Shown here one piece after another: positions 20,418 to 31,303 of a stretch of 64,000 nucleotides of DNA (positions within the stretch are counted from its first letter, which is position 1; every line of letters begins with the position of its first letter). The stretch is taken from NCBI GenBank assembly GCA_029215795.1, contig JARDYH010000004.1:219535517-219599516 (forward strand), written 5' to 3'. This DNA is from Anniella stebbinsi. Its lineage: Eukaryota; Chordata; Lepidosauria; Squamata; Anniellidae. The position numbers were made by a program, and so were the translations under genes. Under the pieces are notes generated by a model. It worked only from the letters and a program-made list of their open reading frames with translations, ran no database searches and was not told the DNA's origin.

Positions 20418-22044
20418 GCAGGCTAGTGAATGCACCATGGCTCAGTGAGCTGAGGCCGACGGGGCAGGCACGGGAGCCCCTAGTTGTTATTGAAGCGTGC
20501 AATCCTATGGTCTCTGAGTGAGCATCCCAGGGACCATACGATGGCTCAGAAAACCCCTTTCCAGGTTGGAGACAGCGCTTTGACCTCAGCAGGACATGAA
20601 GGCATCAGCTCCCCCTGATAGATTGACCTTGGTACCTCTTATTTACAGGGATGTATGCTGCTGCTGAACATGAAGTAGCTAAAAGCTCATGATAGACCCC
20701 TCCTCTATGAATTTGTCTAAGCTTTTTTTTTTTAAAAAAAAAAGGATTTAGCACTATACCCTATTCAAATATGATATCAGGTCCAGAAAAAGGATATTTC
20801 CCCACCACCACCACCAAATGCAGGTACCCTTGAATTTCTAGGTGAGTTGACTCATTGTCCGCCAAATTGAAATCAGAGACCCAGGCATGCAAAAGGCAGC
20901 AAAGATCCCAGGCATATCCTTAATCTATAAATATTTAAGTAGCCCCCCTTCCTCCGCAAGCAGCCCGCGTTCTCCCCCCACACACCGCAACATATGTCAG
21001 TGTCTCCTTCAGCTCATAAAACCCAATTCCCCCTTCTGCTTCTGAGCACCAGAAGTCTCCGAGTGGTGATTAGTAGATTACGTGCATCGGAAGAGCTGCC
21101 TCCAATCACTTTCTCCCTGAAAATTGCCCAAGCTTGATGCAACAGCACAGTGCCGGACGGGCTCTCTCTCACTGGGGCCTAGTCCTCATTAAAGCCTGAA
21201 GGACTTTAGGGCTTTGTTTACATGGCTGGAGCATCCTCCTCCCCGGACAACTAATCAGCTTTCCCCAGGGTTTCTGTTCTTTGAATACTTAGAGGTAATC
21301 AGCAGCAGCCGACTATGCCAAGAGTGCATCTAAGCAATTTTGCCATGTCAACTGACAACAACTTGAAGTAATATTAGCCCGTTAGAGAAAGATGAGTGCT
21401 CTTTCCACCCAATAATGCTGGAGCCCTAGCACCACTCAATAAATCAAAGGAACAGTCTTGAAATCTTGCTATCAGTTCTGAGCCATTAAAGGCTTTATTT
21501 TTATTTTGGCTAGGTCTCTGACTCCATTGTATGCAGAGCTTTGTATGATAATCGTCCTCTCGACCCTCGAGTTATACAACCCAGAACCTTTGAAAGAGCT
21601 AGCCTAGCAGTACAATTCAGATTCTTGATGAAACCCATTAGAAACATCATTGACCAGAACACTTCCCACTGGGAGAATAGTCACAACCCAGTGCTCCCAC
21701 CAACCCTTTGGACAACAGTCTCTTTGGAATCATGGTTGCAAAGGAAGTGATTTCTCCGTTTAATATTGGGGACATTGACTAAGACGGGGGTACAAAAAGA
21801 CAGAAGTGTAACACTCAGAACACCCAGCACCTGCCACTACTGAAAAAGGGGTAAAAAGAAAGCACTGCTCTAGGAACAGACTCTATTATTCCTGCCATAG
21901 AAGCCTCATTCCTAGAGAGTCACTGGAATATCCTAGGAAGCAGGGCTTGAAGCAATGCTTGAACATGTGTGATCTCCACTAGCCCAGGAGACACCTGATG
22001 CAGCCCTCAGGACCAAAAAGTTTGTGCACCCCTAATCTGAGACA
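20418..22044. other. Repeat-poor stretch, candidate conserved non-coding DNA
   Basis: 20500-20545 has an inverted GGTCTCTGAG..CCATACGATGG trace of a short repeat. 20930-21500 contains no repeat I recognise and mixed base composition with words such as CTAATCAGCTTTCC and GCAATTTTGCCATGTC. No exon with splice signals is evident. 21980-22040 ends in GTGCACCCCTAATC, a stray hAT-type end. Confidence 0.35.
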
Positions 22045-22262
22045 AATGCCAGATCTACACCAAGCAGGATATAGCACTATGAAAGTGGTATGAAAGTGGT
22101 ATATAAAAGGCAGGAGCCACACCAAGCAGGATATAGCACTATGAAAGTAGTATGAAAGCGGTATATGGTATGTGTCTTACGGCCCCAACAGTTATCCGTG
22201 CACGTCAATCCCACTATAAATCAGTAGTGTGGCTCCTGCCTTGGTGTAGATTGGGCCAGTGT
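22045..22262. mobile_element. Inverted-repeat element with GCCAGATCTACACCAAG ends
   Basis: The left arm ATGCCAGATCTACACCAAG faces the right arm CTTGGTGTAGATTGGGCC. Inside, a 61-bp unit starting CACCAAGCAGG is tandemly duplicated (22058 and 22119). A shorter relative is at 9519-9640. Confidence 0.65.
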
Positions 22263-22324
22263 CTAGCAGGCTTACTGCTGTGGAATGATGCATTCATTCA
22301 CAAACACCAGAATGGAGGGACACA

Positions 22325-22520
22325 TGTATAGTGATATTCACATAGGTGATCCCACCCAATCAGGGATCACGTCATGAATGGGATGACATCTCAAAAATCA
22401 CATCTGAATACATGATGATGCAAGGGCAATTGTCCATGAGGGTAACATGAGATGAATAAGCAAACATTTTTGGAAAGAGTGCCTAAAATGGGAGGGATTG
22501 ATTGCCAAAAACAGAGTAGC
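22325..22520. repeat. Dispersed repeat with CATAGGTGATCCCACCCAATC motif
   Basis: Shares CACATAGGTGATCCCA, CCAATCAGGGATCAC, GGATGACATC and GAGTGCCTAA with 2555-2960 and 58985-59215. Confidence 0.45.
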
Positions 22521-22648
22521 TTTAGCTCAGCTCTAGTTAGATTGTTTAATTACACAGAGTCAACTTTACTGCAGGCTTGGCCTGTGAGATTTCATTACAT
22601 TTCAGAAATACAAGGGCACCTACAGGGAAATTGAAGTATACAAAATCT

Positions 22649-22650
<2 letters not shown>

Positions 22651-22679
<29 letters not shown>
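22651..22679 (+). repeat. (GT)n microsatellite
   Basis: Fourteen GT units. The 197-codon minus frame across this region (22620-23213) is driven by it. Confidence 0.95.
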
Positions 22680-22686
<7 letters not shown>

Positions 22687-23405
22687 CTTGCTCTGACAGT
22701 GTTTCTCCATTTGTTGTTGTTGTTTATACTAGCTGTTTCATGATGCACCGTACAGAACCTCTTTGCTTTGGGGGAAATCGATGGCAGATGGGCTCTGCAA
22801 TCAGCCTGAGGGGACAGCAGAGACCGAACTTCACAGCTCTGAAGTACACTGAGTTTCTTCCCTTTCATCACACCGGCTAATGGACCCGCAGAGACTGATG
22901 AAGCCCAACGATCTCCCTGCAGGTTCATACGGGTGGCTGACAATGAAGAGGAAGGCTGCCGAGAAAGAGGACCTTTGGCCACCTGCGGTTTGGTGGCAGG
23001 CGTCGGGCGTAAGCAAGGGGAGACGGCACATGGGAACGTACAGCCCAACCCTGCTTGAACTGGATTCCTTTTATACATCTTCTTACCCACATAACCTTCC
23101 ACCTTTTGGCTAGCAGCACCAATCTCTTTGTGTTCCCTTGGAAAGGGTCTCATCAGGCCCAGTTCCAGCTCAAATAACAAAGAATGCAGTGGGAATCCCA
23201 CGAGAATCTGCACTAAGACAGATGTTATTTAATTTACGCAGTGAATGGATTTTCGGCATTGGGGCTGGTGCTATTTGATTTGCGCACAAATGATCCGAGG
23301 TCAGGGTTGTGCAGCAAGGCAGCCCAGTTTGAAGATGATACCCAAACTATTCAGAACGGTAAAATCTTAAGCAGATTCTGAAGAGTGCCAAAAGAGATTG
23401 GTCTG
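22680..23405. other. Unassigned sequence
   Basis: No repeat family recognised; several overlapping short frames on both strands without motifs. Confidence 0.35.
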
Positions 23406-23413
23406 AGTTGGGT

Positions 23414-23733
23414 TAGGGTGAGCAGATAAAATCCAGGTCAGGGCTCATGTAACTTTAACAGTTGTAGAAAAAAGGGAATTCCAGCCAGTGTCATTTGTAT
23501 GCAATTAGTTCCTGGTGAAATTCCCTCTTCATCACAACATTTAAAGGTGCAGGCACTATACTAGAGTGACCATATACAAAAGAAGGCAGAGCCCCTGCAA
23601 CTTTAACAGTTGTGATGAAGAGGGAATTTCACCAGGAACTAATTGCATACAAATGACACTGGCTGAAATCTCCTTTTCTCTACAACTGTTAAAGTTACAT
23701 GAGCCCTGACCTGGATTTTATCTGGTCACCCTA
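23414..23733. mobile_element. hAT-like foldback MITE, 320-bp inverted dimer (copy F)
   Basis: Starts TAGGGTGAGCAGATAAAATC and ends TATCTGGTCACCCTA. An exact 8-bp duplication AGTTGGGT lies at 23406-23413 and 23734-23741. The centre reads CACTATAC then TAGAGTGACCATATAC, the same orientation as copies D and G. Confidence 0.94.
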
Positions 23734-23744
23734 AGTTGGGTACA

Positions 23745-24479
23745 TGTTGCCATCAAGTTCTGCAGGATCTTCCTTCTGAATACTTCAGGATCTCCCCGGA
23801 TTTGTCCTGGTTTTTGTTCTATCCTGGGTGTCAGGGGATTTTCTGTAATTTCTATAATGCCCTGGAATGACACACTTTCCCCTTTAAGGCCACCATTAGT
23901 GTGACGGGGGAATGGTGTGCATTTTGGAGGCACGTCATACCCCCCACTGCTCCAATTGGGGCCTTAAAGGGGAAAGTGTGTCATTCCCAGACTTATAGAA
24001 AAGGCCCCGATTGGAGCTGGGGGACCAGGAATGACATGCTTTGCCCTCCAATCAGGACCTTTGAGGCCCCTATTGAAGTGAAGGAGGGGAACGCGTGCTT
24101 TCCGGGGCCTTCAGAAAGTGCACCATTCCCCCTCACCATGCTAATGGCATGGGGGGGCATGATGCTCTTTCTGGAGGCCCCAGAAAGTGTGCTCCCCCCC
24201 ACATTGTTCCAATCGTCACCTTAAAGGCCCCAAAGAGCAGTGGGGGTGGGAATGACATGCTTTCCCTCCTCCTCTCCAATCGGGGCTTTTGGAGTGGAGG
24301 AGGGGAAAGCGCACTTTCTTGGGCCTCTGGAAAGCATGTAATTCACAACCACCATGCTGATGGCAGCTGCCAATAGCGTGACAGGGGTAATGGTGTGCTT
24401 TCCAGAGGCCCTGGAAAGCTGCTTTCCTGCCCCCCCACTGGGTGTCCTCTTTTTTGGTTTCCCAAATATGGTCACCCTA
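23745..24479. mobile_element. Palindrome-rich element sharing the TAGGGTGACCA end
   Basis: The right end AATATGGTCACCCTA (24479) is the terminal repeat of the foldback family, but the interior differs. A perfect 28-bp inverted repeat occurs at 23864-23891 / 23960-23987 (GGAATGACACACTTTCC...). Variants of GGAATGACATGCTTT and CTTTCCRGAGGCCC recur at 24028, 24096, 24250, 24310 and 24400. The left end is not identifiable, so the left limit is approximate. It lies between foldback copies F and G. Confidence 0.55.
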
Positions 24480-24571
24480 CTATATCCCATAGTGTTCAAT
24501 CTTCCAAGTACACTTGGAAGTTCACTTTCTTCCAAGTGAAAAATGCAGACACCCAGGTGGTTAATCTAAGG

Positions 24572-24891
24572 TAGGGTGACCAGACAAAATCCAGGTCAGG
24601 GCTCCTGTAACTTTAACAGTTGTAGAGCAAAGGGAATTTCAGCCAGTGTCATTTGTATGCAATTAGTTCCTGGTGAAATCCCCTCTTCATCACAACAGTT
24701 AAAGGTGCAAGGACTATACTAGAGTGACCATATACAAAAGAAGGCAGGGCCCCTGCAACTTTAACTGTTGTGATGAAGAGGGAATTTCACCAGGGACTAA
24801 TTGCATACAAATGACACTGGCTGACATTCCCTTTTCTCTACAACTGTTAAAGTGACATGAGCCCTGACCTGGATTTTATCTGGTCACCCTA
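24572..24891. mobile_element. hAT-like foldback MITE, 320-bp inverted dimer (copy G)
   Basis: Starts TAGGGTGACCAGACAAAATC and ends TATCTGGTCACCCTA. An exact 8-bp duplication ATCTAAGG lies at 24564-24571 and 24892-24899. Length and centre are identical in layout to copies D and F. Confidence 0.95.
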
Positions 24892-24899
24892 ATCTAAGG

Positions 24900-25396
24900 C
24901 AGTGGTAGGCAACAGGGTGCTCCCCAGCACCAATGTACCCCCTGGACACCTCTCTTGCACCCCATCAAGGTGCCCTACCCATCCCACTTTCATCTTAATT
25001 AACACATTTTCTTACTGGCAGCTGGGATTGCTGCAAAATACATTTCCGCTGATGCTGAAAACTTTGGGTTCAAAGGAGTTGCTTAGTGTGTTGGGGGTCA
25101 GACCCCATCTCTGCCTTGTACTCAGTCTTGTCTGTTGGCGTGCCTCCTACGGCAGCCATTTTTGGTGGGGCCCAGGACAATTTCTTAAATTGCCCAATGT
25201 ACCAATATCCCCAAAAAGTTGTCTACTCCAATCAAATGGGTGCTTGAGGAATTGGCTCTTTGGGAATCATGATCCAAACTGACCTCATCTGCACTTCCTG
25301 GATGATTGTGAAGATCAGAAAATAGCTACCCATCAGGTTTCACATTTCTCCAAATACTGTGACACAGCTTTGAAAATGTATCAAAATATGTGAGAG
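24900..25396. other. Unassigned sequence
   Basis: A GGCAGTGGTAGGCAAC-type start and TGCACCCC-like words hint at another diverged hAT end, but nothing is firm. A 126-codon plus frame (24902-25282) has no motif. Confidence 0.35.
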
Positions 25397-25397
25397 A

Positions 25398-25423
25398 ATA
25401 TATATATATATATATATATATAT
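25398..25423 (+). repeat. (TA)n microsatellite
   Basis: Thirteen TA units. Confidence 0.95.
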
Positions 25424-25439
25424 GAATGCAAATATTTGT

Positions 25440-25690
25440 TTGATTGATTAATTAATCAATTAAATGCATGTATATCCCACTTTTTTCCTCCAAGGAACTC
25501 AAGGTGGCATACATAATCCTCCTCCTCTCCATTTCTATCCTCAAAACAACAACAACAACCCTGTAGGGTAGGTTGGGCTGAGAGTCTGTAACTGGGCTAA
25601 AGTCACCCAATGAGCTTCCATGGCCGAGTGGGGACTAGAACCTGGATCTCCCAACTCCCAGTCCAACACTCTAGCCACTGCACAACTGGA
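25440..25690 (-). mobile_element. Sauria-type SINE
   Basis: Read on the minus strand from 25690: a tRNA-like head (GTGGCTAGAGTGTTGGACT as A-box region, GGTTCTAGTCCCCACTCGG as B-box region), then GCTCATTGGGTGACTTTAG, CAACCTACCCTACAGGG, (TTG)n, and the tail CCACCTTGAGTTCCTTGGAG with ATAAA/ATTAA-rich end. The head-tail order is that of squamate Sauria SINEs, which are mobilised by Bov-B LINEs. The call rests on recollection of the family; the order of modules is directly visible. Confidence 0.8.
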
Positions 25691-26234
25691 ATTTACCTTT
25701 TACCATCACAACCCTGAATATGAATCAGTCATGGGATGGGGCCGGTGGACAGCAGTGTGATCTCCATGTATTTGCTCAGTGTACTGAACTGAAGATGAAA
25801 ATAAGGATACTGCAAAAAAACAAACAAACATGTATATGATTCATGGACAAGATTTCATTATTTACATGCAATGATATTTAACATTAGATAATATTTCATA
25901 GCTGATACATAATAGCCTTTTTTCTCTTTTAACATTTGATATATAATATGCAATGGCATTACTGTCTGATAGCATTTGAAGCTGTCAAATATTGATTCCC
26001 ATTGCATGTTAACAGCTTCTGATAGTTGGTATTTGAAGCCCACCAAAAACAAAACCATCAAGAGTTGCCAACAAGGCTAAAACATTCAAATTTTAAGTTT
26101 AACATTTTACATTCAAAATGAGGGTGCAAATTATGCATTGAAATGGTTGAATTTGAAAAATCTGAGTAGCAAATTTGGAAATGTTGGTGAATTTTTAATA
26201 TTTGCAAATATTGTCTACATCTGCCATTTAACCT
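25691..26234. other. Unassigned AT-rich sequence
   Basis: No repeat family or gene recognised. Confidence 0.4.
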
Positions 26235-26786
26235 AGGGTGGTCACGAGGTCATCCCTGCACATCCAAATGATGCACAACTGATCCCAGAGTGAACTGGGG
26301 ACGAGCACTTAGTTCTCCCGGGATAACTGGGACTGCTTTTTCCTCCAGTTTTCCCACTGTCTCAGGACCATTCCAAGCTCTGCCGGTGGTGTGGCTCTCC
26401 CTCCTGGGATCCGCCCTCTTCCCCACAAGTACCGGGGCTCAGAAAATGGGCATGGAGCTGTGCGGGGGGAGTCCATGGGCATCGGGGGTGAGGGGGAGAG
26501 CATTTTCGCCATCTTTAGGATGGCACTTGGCGTCTTCCAGCACCAAATTTGTTGTGCTGCTTTTTTAAAAAAAATAATTCCTTCACCAGGATCACACCTG
26601 AGCAATTGCACAAATGTCTCCTCTTTTTAAAAAAAAAAAATGGTGCCCCAGAACATCCCTCTTTACTTCCGGGACAACTCACTGGTGTGTGGCCCCTGAG
26701 GAATGATCCCAGAAGTGGAGAACTCTGAGATCATCCCTCCCCACTCCCCAAAGGGCTGCAGGTGTAGATGAGCCCTTAGTCATCCA
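26235..26786. repeat. Probable inverted-repeat element, ATCCC-rich
   Basis: The left part GGTCATCCCTGCACATCC and the right part GAGATCATCCC, ending CTGCAGGTGTAGATGAGCCC, resemble the ends of the element at 60631-61704 (both carry a TACACC / GGTGTAGA end). The interior has GGATAACTGGGACTG and GGGACAACTCACTGG. Limits are approximate. Confidence 0.4.
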
Positions 26787-27329
26787 TGGTCGACAAGGTA
26801 AGGGTAGGATGTGGATGGAGATGCATTTTCAGATGTAAATGTGATCCAACCAACTCCTAGTTTCAATGAGACATGCAGTTGGAGCAGCTAGATGCACATC
26901 TTATGTCCCATCTAATCCAGCAAAACTGAGTGCTGGATTGGGACAAAAGTCGTGCTTTGAAGTGCTTGTGGCCAATGAAGTCACCAATTCAGCTCAGAAA
27001 GCCAGGGAGTGTCACTCAATTGCCTGAGCAATAAGAATATGTCCCCTTTCCCCTCATGTGAAGTTGGAAAGAGAGCAAAAGGAAGACTTTCCCTTAGCCA
27101 CAGTTACATTTTCATATAGCCAAATCAGATAGACTACATGGAAGTGTGGCATCATCATGTCTTCAAGGTGTTCCCTGATTGGCTCGGATCATGCAGAGTG
27201 CAAATATGTGTGTATTATAAAATGTATATGCTGCCTTTGAAAATATGTTTCCCAATACTTGGGAAGTGTGCCGGGACCAGGAGACAGTGCAGCTGTATAC
27301 ACACTCATGAGATGTGATCCCAAACCCTG
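26787..27329. other. Unassigned sequence
   Basis: Nothing recognised. Confidence 0.35.
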
Positions 27330-27480
27330 GGTCCAGGTAGCTGCTGAGCAGCTGTATTTTGAAGTCACTGCAGCTCCCCATGCAGTCTTCAATTCCAGGC
27401 CCCCACAGAATGCACTGCAGTAATCTAACCTCAGGAGCATGGATCAAGTCTGTGGCCAGTTCCACCACTTTGGGGCATGC
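27330..27480 (-). pseudogene. L2-like LINE reverse-transcriptase fragment
   Basis: GAATGCACTGCAGTAATCTAACCTCAGGAGCATGG lines up with 62995-63030 of the intact LINE (GTGCATTGCAGTAATCTAAC...), which encodes the VHALVTSKLDYCNALY stretch on the minus strand. Only about 150 bp are recognisable. Confidence 0.6.
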
Positions 27481-27705
27481 GCAGCTCTATCCATCTAGGT
27501 GATATATCAAGAACTCACTCAGAGGTGCAACCCTCCCCCTCCCTCCCAAAAAAACCCTGAACAATTAATAAAAATGTCACTAGTTTAGGTGAAAATTTAA
27601 CTTGGCTGGTATTTTGATAAGAACTTACCTATATCCTCCAATTTCTTCATAAACATGATGGAAAATGCAAATGGGGGAGAAAATAAAATTGACAGATTGA
27701 TCCAT

Positions 27706-27719
27706 CCCCACCAAGAAAT

Positions 27720-27765
<46 letters not shown>

Positions 27766-27885
27766 TACACACACACACACACACACACAGTGCATCCCTT
27801 CCTCCCCAGTACTCTCTTCATACTGCAGGGCGCAGATTGTATGTTTAAATACTCCCCTGTATAGGAATACTCCCCACCAAGAAAT

Positions 27886-27925
<40 letters not shown>

Positions 27926-28031
27926 TACACACACACACACACACACAGTGCATCCCTTCCTCCCCAGTACTCTCTTCATACTGCAGGGCGCAGATTGTAT
28001 GTTTAAATACTCCCCTGTATAGGAATACTTC
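27706..28031 (+). repeat. Tandem duplication containing (CT)n(CA)n
   Basis: Two copies of a unit starting CCCCACCAAGAAATAACTC and ending TGTATAGGAATACT. The starts are 166 bp apart (27706, 27872) but the CATCCCTTCC segments are 158 bp apart (27793 region, 27951 region). The 8-bp difference lies in the (CT)n(CA)n part. Non-microsatellite portions are essentially identical, so the duplication is recent. A third start (TCCCACCATG) follows at 28030. Confidence 0.93.
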
Positions 28032-28491
28032 CCACCATGCAAAAAGTAAAATGTTTAACCCTTGAATAAAGAAAGCAGTTTAGGCTAGGCCAAGCCTTCT
28101 CTCTGGAAGACTAACTTTCCATGTGCAAGGATTTTATTTACATGGAATAACATCTAGGCAAGGAGTCACCCAGGTAGTGTCTGAAATTATATAGTCTAGA
28201 AAAGGCTGTGGCATGTATTATATATCTGCACCTCTCTGCTTGCAGGAAGTGACATGCTGGTTGAATATGCTGTTAAAAGTGAAGATGAAATGAATATTTG
28301 TAAATATTTGAAAGAAGTGGGTTCTGCATTCACCTGTTCAGGATATCCCATTCCATTTCCCATTCCTCCTGTTTCTTCCCCCCCCCCCCGCTTATTTTGC
28401 CCCCAACAGTCAATCAGCATGTCATGGTCAATGATCACAGTCAGTCCACATTAGGCTATTTTGAGGGGCTTTTCTCTGGAAGACTAACTTT

Positions 28492-28492
<1 letters not shown>
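28032..28492. other. Unassigned sequence
   Basis: Nothing recognised beyond a poly-C run at about 28379-28389. Confidence 0.35.
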
Positions 28493-28493
<1 letters not shown>

Positions 28494-28550
<57 letters not shown>

Positions 28551-28551
28551 T
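28494..28551 (+). repeat. (CA)n(TA)n microsatellite
   Basis: About 18 CA units followed directly by about 10 TA units. Confidence 0.95.
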
Positions 28552-28845
28552 CTGCAAAGCCTGGGTTTCCCCCAGCCCTGCTGACACCTCCCTCTTGTGC
28601 ATGGGTGATACTATTTTAACTACATAACCAATGACACTCACCAGTGACCACTGGAAATCATTGGTATTTTGAATGACAAAATTTGAAGTAAAATTTGGAT
28701 CCCCCTCTGGAATGCGAAATTTTAAAGTCAAAGATCAGAATCTGGACACTTTGATTCAATGGCATCCCTTAGTGCAGTGACAACCCTGGAATACTTAGTG
28801 ATATTTATCCTATTTAGGGTTTACTCTCCATGTAACTCAGATCAT

Positions 28846-28849
<4 letters not shown>

Positions 28850-28888
<39 letters not shown>
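28850..28888 (+). repeat. (GA)n microsatellite
   Basis: Nineteen GA units. Confidence 0.95.
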
Positions 28889-28891
<3 letters not shown>

Positions 28892-29384
28892 GGTCCAAGC
28901 ACATTGGCCCTGTTTCTGCAGCCACATCTACCACTGTCCCCACTGTCCATGCAACAGGAGGACCAACGGCAAGGTTAAGAATGGTCTGGTACCTCCTGGG
29001 GGCTCATGCTCCAGCGTGCTTCCTCCTGTTATAAGCCCCCATGGCCTTGGTCCTCCACTTCGACACTGTAACCTGCTTGTTCACCTAGGGATATATGGAT
29101 TTGTACAATCAGTTCTGTCTTCATTTCACAGATCGTTGGGTGCCCTTTGCTCATTGGTTTTTTTTCCAATTTCCATAATTTGTACAAATTCGCATTTGTG
29201 CGAATTTACCCTCCCTAAAAGCCATAACGTTTTATGTCAACTAACTAAATTCAATACTTGGATACCTTGCATCCTCCCTTACCTACATACAATGGAATCC
29301 ACAATGGGCAATAATCACTAAGCTAGCAGAATTTGCTGGATAATTTTTCTTAATTTCATTTCCATTCTCACCCACTCACATCTC
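28889..29384. other. Unassigned sequence with a short AAATTCGCATTTGTGCGAATTT palindrome
   Basis: At 29185-29210 the sequence CAAATTCGCATTTGTGCG, followed by AATTT, is self-complementary and resembles ends of other short elements here (for example 39800-39990). No gene recognised. Confidence 0.35.
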
Positions 29385-29648
29385 TTTCTCTCTGTCTCTC
29401 TCTCTCTCTCCCTCTCCTTCCCATCTTTTTTCTATGTTTATCTACCACTCTAGAAGTCAAGATGGCACAAAGCACATTGTATTAAAGGACAATGAAGAGA
29501 ACAGGGACTTCAAAAACCTATTGGCTTCTAGGTCTCCAAGCACGAGTGAACTAGATCAGCTCACAGATGTGGTAACAAATGGCACACCAAAAGCTCTCTC
29601 CCTCCCTCCCTCCCTCTCTCTCTCCTCTCTCTCTCTCTCTATATATAT
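29385..29648 (+). repeat. CT-rich simple repeats
   Basis: (TC)n at about 29386-29425 and (CCTC)/(CT)n at about 29596-29641, followed by a short (AT)n. The sequence between them is not a recognised repeat. Confidence 0.8.
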
Positions 29649-30442
29649 TCAGTAAGAGGACATTAGTGAACACATCTTCCTCACTTGACTTTTACTAAGG
29701 AAACATCCAATGCAGCTTGCCATGATAACTAAATTTATTATTAACTGTGTATTTCATGATGTTAGTGACAATATGTTAATGTGATTTTTCACATCCTCCT
29801 GCAGTGAACAGATGGCTCCTTTTACTTTACTTTCCACATCAAGTGTGATTATTTCTTGGTGCCAAAAGCTGCCTGCCGCTCCTCGGTCTCTAGTCTAATT
29901 TTTTATGTTGGTAAAACACAGCAGGACTTGTTATCCGTTGGATGGCATCTTAATAAAAGGAGATGTGCCAACGTATTGACATCATGTTCAAGGGGAAATT
30001 TCATCCCTCTCGACCCTCACCCTTGTTTCCCCTGCCCTTCCTAACTTTTTCTTTCTTTTTCTTTTTTAAAACCAGTTTCAAGGCGCTGGATTAATGTTTT
30101 TGGGCCTATTGCCAATTTGTAGATCCAGCCCCCCCTTTTGTTCTCGTACTGTGCCCCTCACTCGGGGCTATGATCTCTCATCCTGTGTAATGATAATTAG
30201 CCATAACACATTCAGAAGTCAAATGTAAGCGGGAATACATTAACATTGAGATCAGTGCTGGGGTAATTTTCATTGGGAAAATGACAAAGAAGGAGACACG
30301 CACACACCAACAGACCTACACAAATATTGGATGTGGAAGATTCACAAAGTAAGTTTCAATTCCATGAAGGGTAAATTCTTCTTTTTTTCAATCACAAGCA
30401 AGAACCTCTTACCAGATTGATGTGGTTTACAATAACTGCACA
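29649..30442. other. Unassigned sequence, possibly single-copy
   Basis: 29860-30260 has no recognised repeat and includes TGATAATTAGCCATAAC and GGGTAATTTTCATTGGG. It is a candidate for cross-species conservation; no coding evidence. Confidence 0.35.
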
Positions 30443-30668
30443 CAGTGGAGGCTGATGGGATAGGGATAGATGGACTAACCTGCTCCCGCAATGGTGGCTC
30501 CAATGTCAGTGGGATTGTGAATCCGCCCCTGGTTTCACGCAGAACCAGTCAGAACTCCAAAGGAGCTACCAAGGTGCGGAATCATCTTGGATAGCTCCTT
30601 TAGTTCTGAGTAGTTCTGACTGAAAGCGGATTCACTGCCTATGACATTGGAGCCTCCAGCTTCCGCTG
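30443..30668. mobile_element. Inverted-repeat element with CAGTGGAGGCTG ends
   Basis: The left end CAGTGGAGGCTGATGGG faces the right end GGAGCCTCCAGCTTCCGCTG. Inner arms also pair: GGAGCTACC..AAG with TTGGATAGCTCC, and GAATCCGC with GCGGATTC. Relatives are at 46652-46854 and 49682-49830. No target-site duplication is readable. Confidence 0.7.
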
Positions 30669-30734
30669 AGTAAACAATATGTATCTTACTGAACATCAGG
30701 GAAGGCTGTTCCACAGTTTCTAGGGCCATCTCTG

Positions 30735-30990
30735 CATTGAAATCAATAGAACTATGCATTGCTTTGGATCTGGATCCTGAACCGAAGCAGGCCTGCTTCA
30801 GTCCAAATCTGGACTGGATCTGGACTGGATCAGGCCAGAATGGGGCAGATTGGGTCCAGAGCACTTCAGACTGCTTTGGCCCAATCCGGGATGATGCCAA
30901 GCCGCTTCCCCCGCCTACCCACGGGACTTAGCTGACCTGCTCACTCACGCTGGCAGCTATTTGCCCTCAGTGAGAGCCGCCATTTTCAGG
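30735..30990. repeat. GATC-word-rich fragment related to the M elements
   Basis: TGGATCTGGATCC, a CTGAACCGAAGCAGGCC / GGCCTGCTTCAG hairpin and repeated CTGGACTGGATC resemble the outer arms of M4 and M5. No terminal repeat or GGTGATGACGTCACC core is present. Probably a half element; the relationship is inference. Confidence 0.4.
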
Positions 30991-31261
30991 GAAGATGGTG
31001 TCTCTGTCTTTTCCTAGATCTAATGTTGAAAACTACAGTGGCCGTGAAGGTCAGCAAGCGGGGATGGGGAGTCTGATGGAACCCCGGTCAGCCTCACGGC
31101 CAGTTATCCTGTGTAAAGCACTTGCTTGAAACTCAGGCCAGTATGCAGTGGAAATGAGGTTCCCCCAAGTGTCAGGTTAACACTTCAAACCCAGACAATC
31201 AGTTTGCTGAGTGGGTGATCTGGTCTTTGCCTGACTTGTCAGTGTATAATTTTCACACACT

Positions 31262-31266
31262 TTGAC

Positions 31267-31303
<37 letters not shown>

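Noticed and set aside
22620..23213. 197-codon minus frame
   Set aside because: Includes the (GT)n microsatellite as a THTH run; the rest has no motif and overlaps several equally long frames on both strands.
27597..28042. Frames rich in ERER and VCVC
   Set aside because: Direct translation of (CT)n and (CA)n microsatellites.
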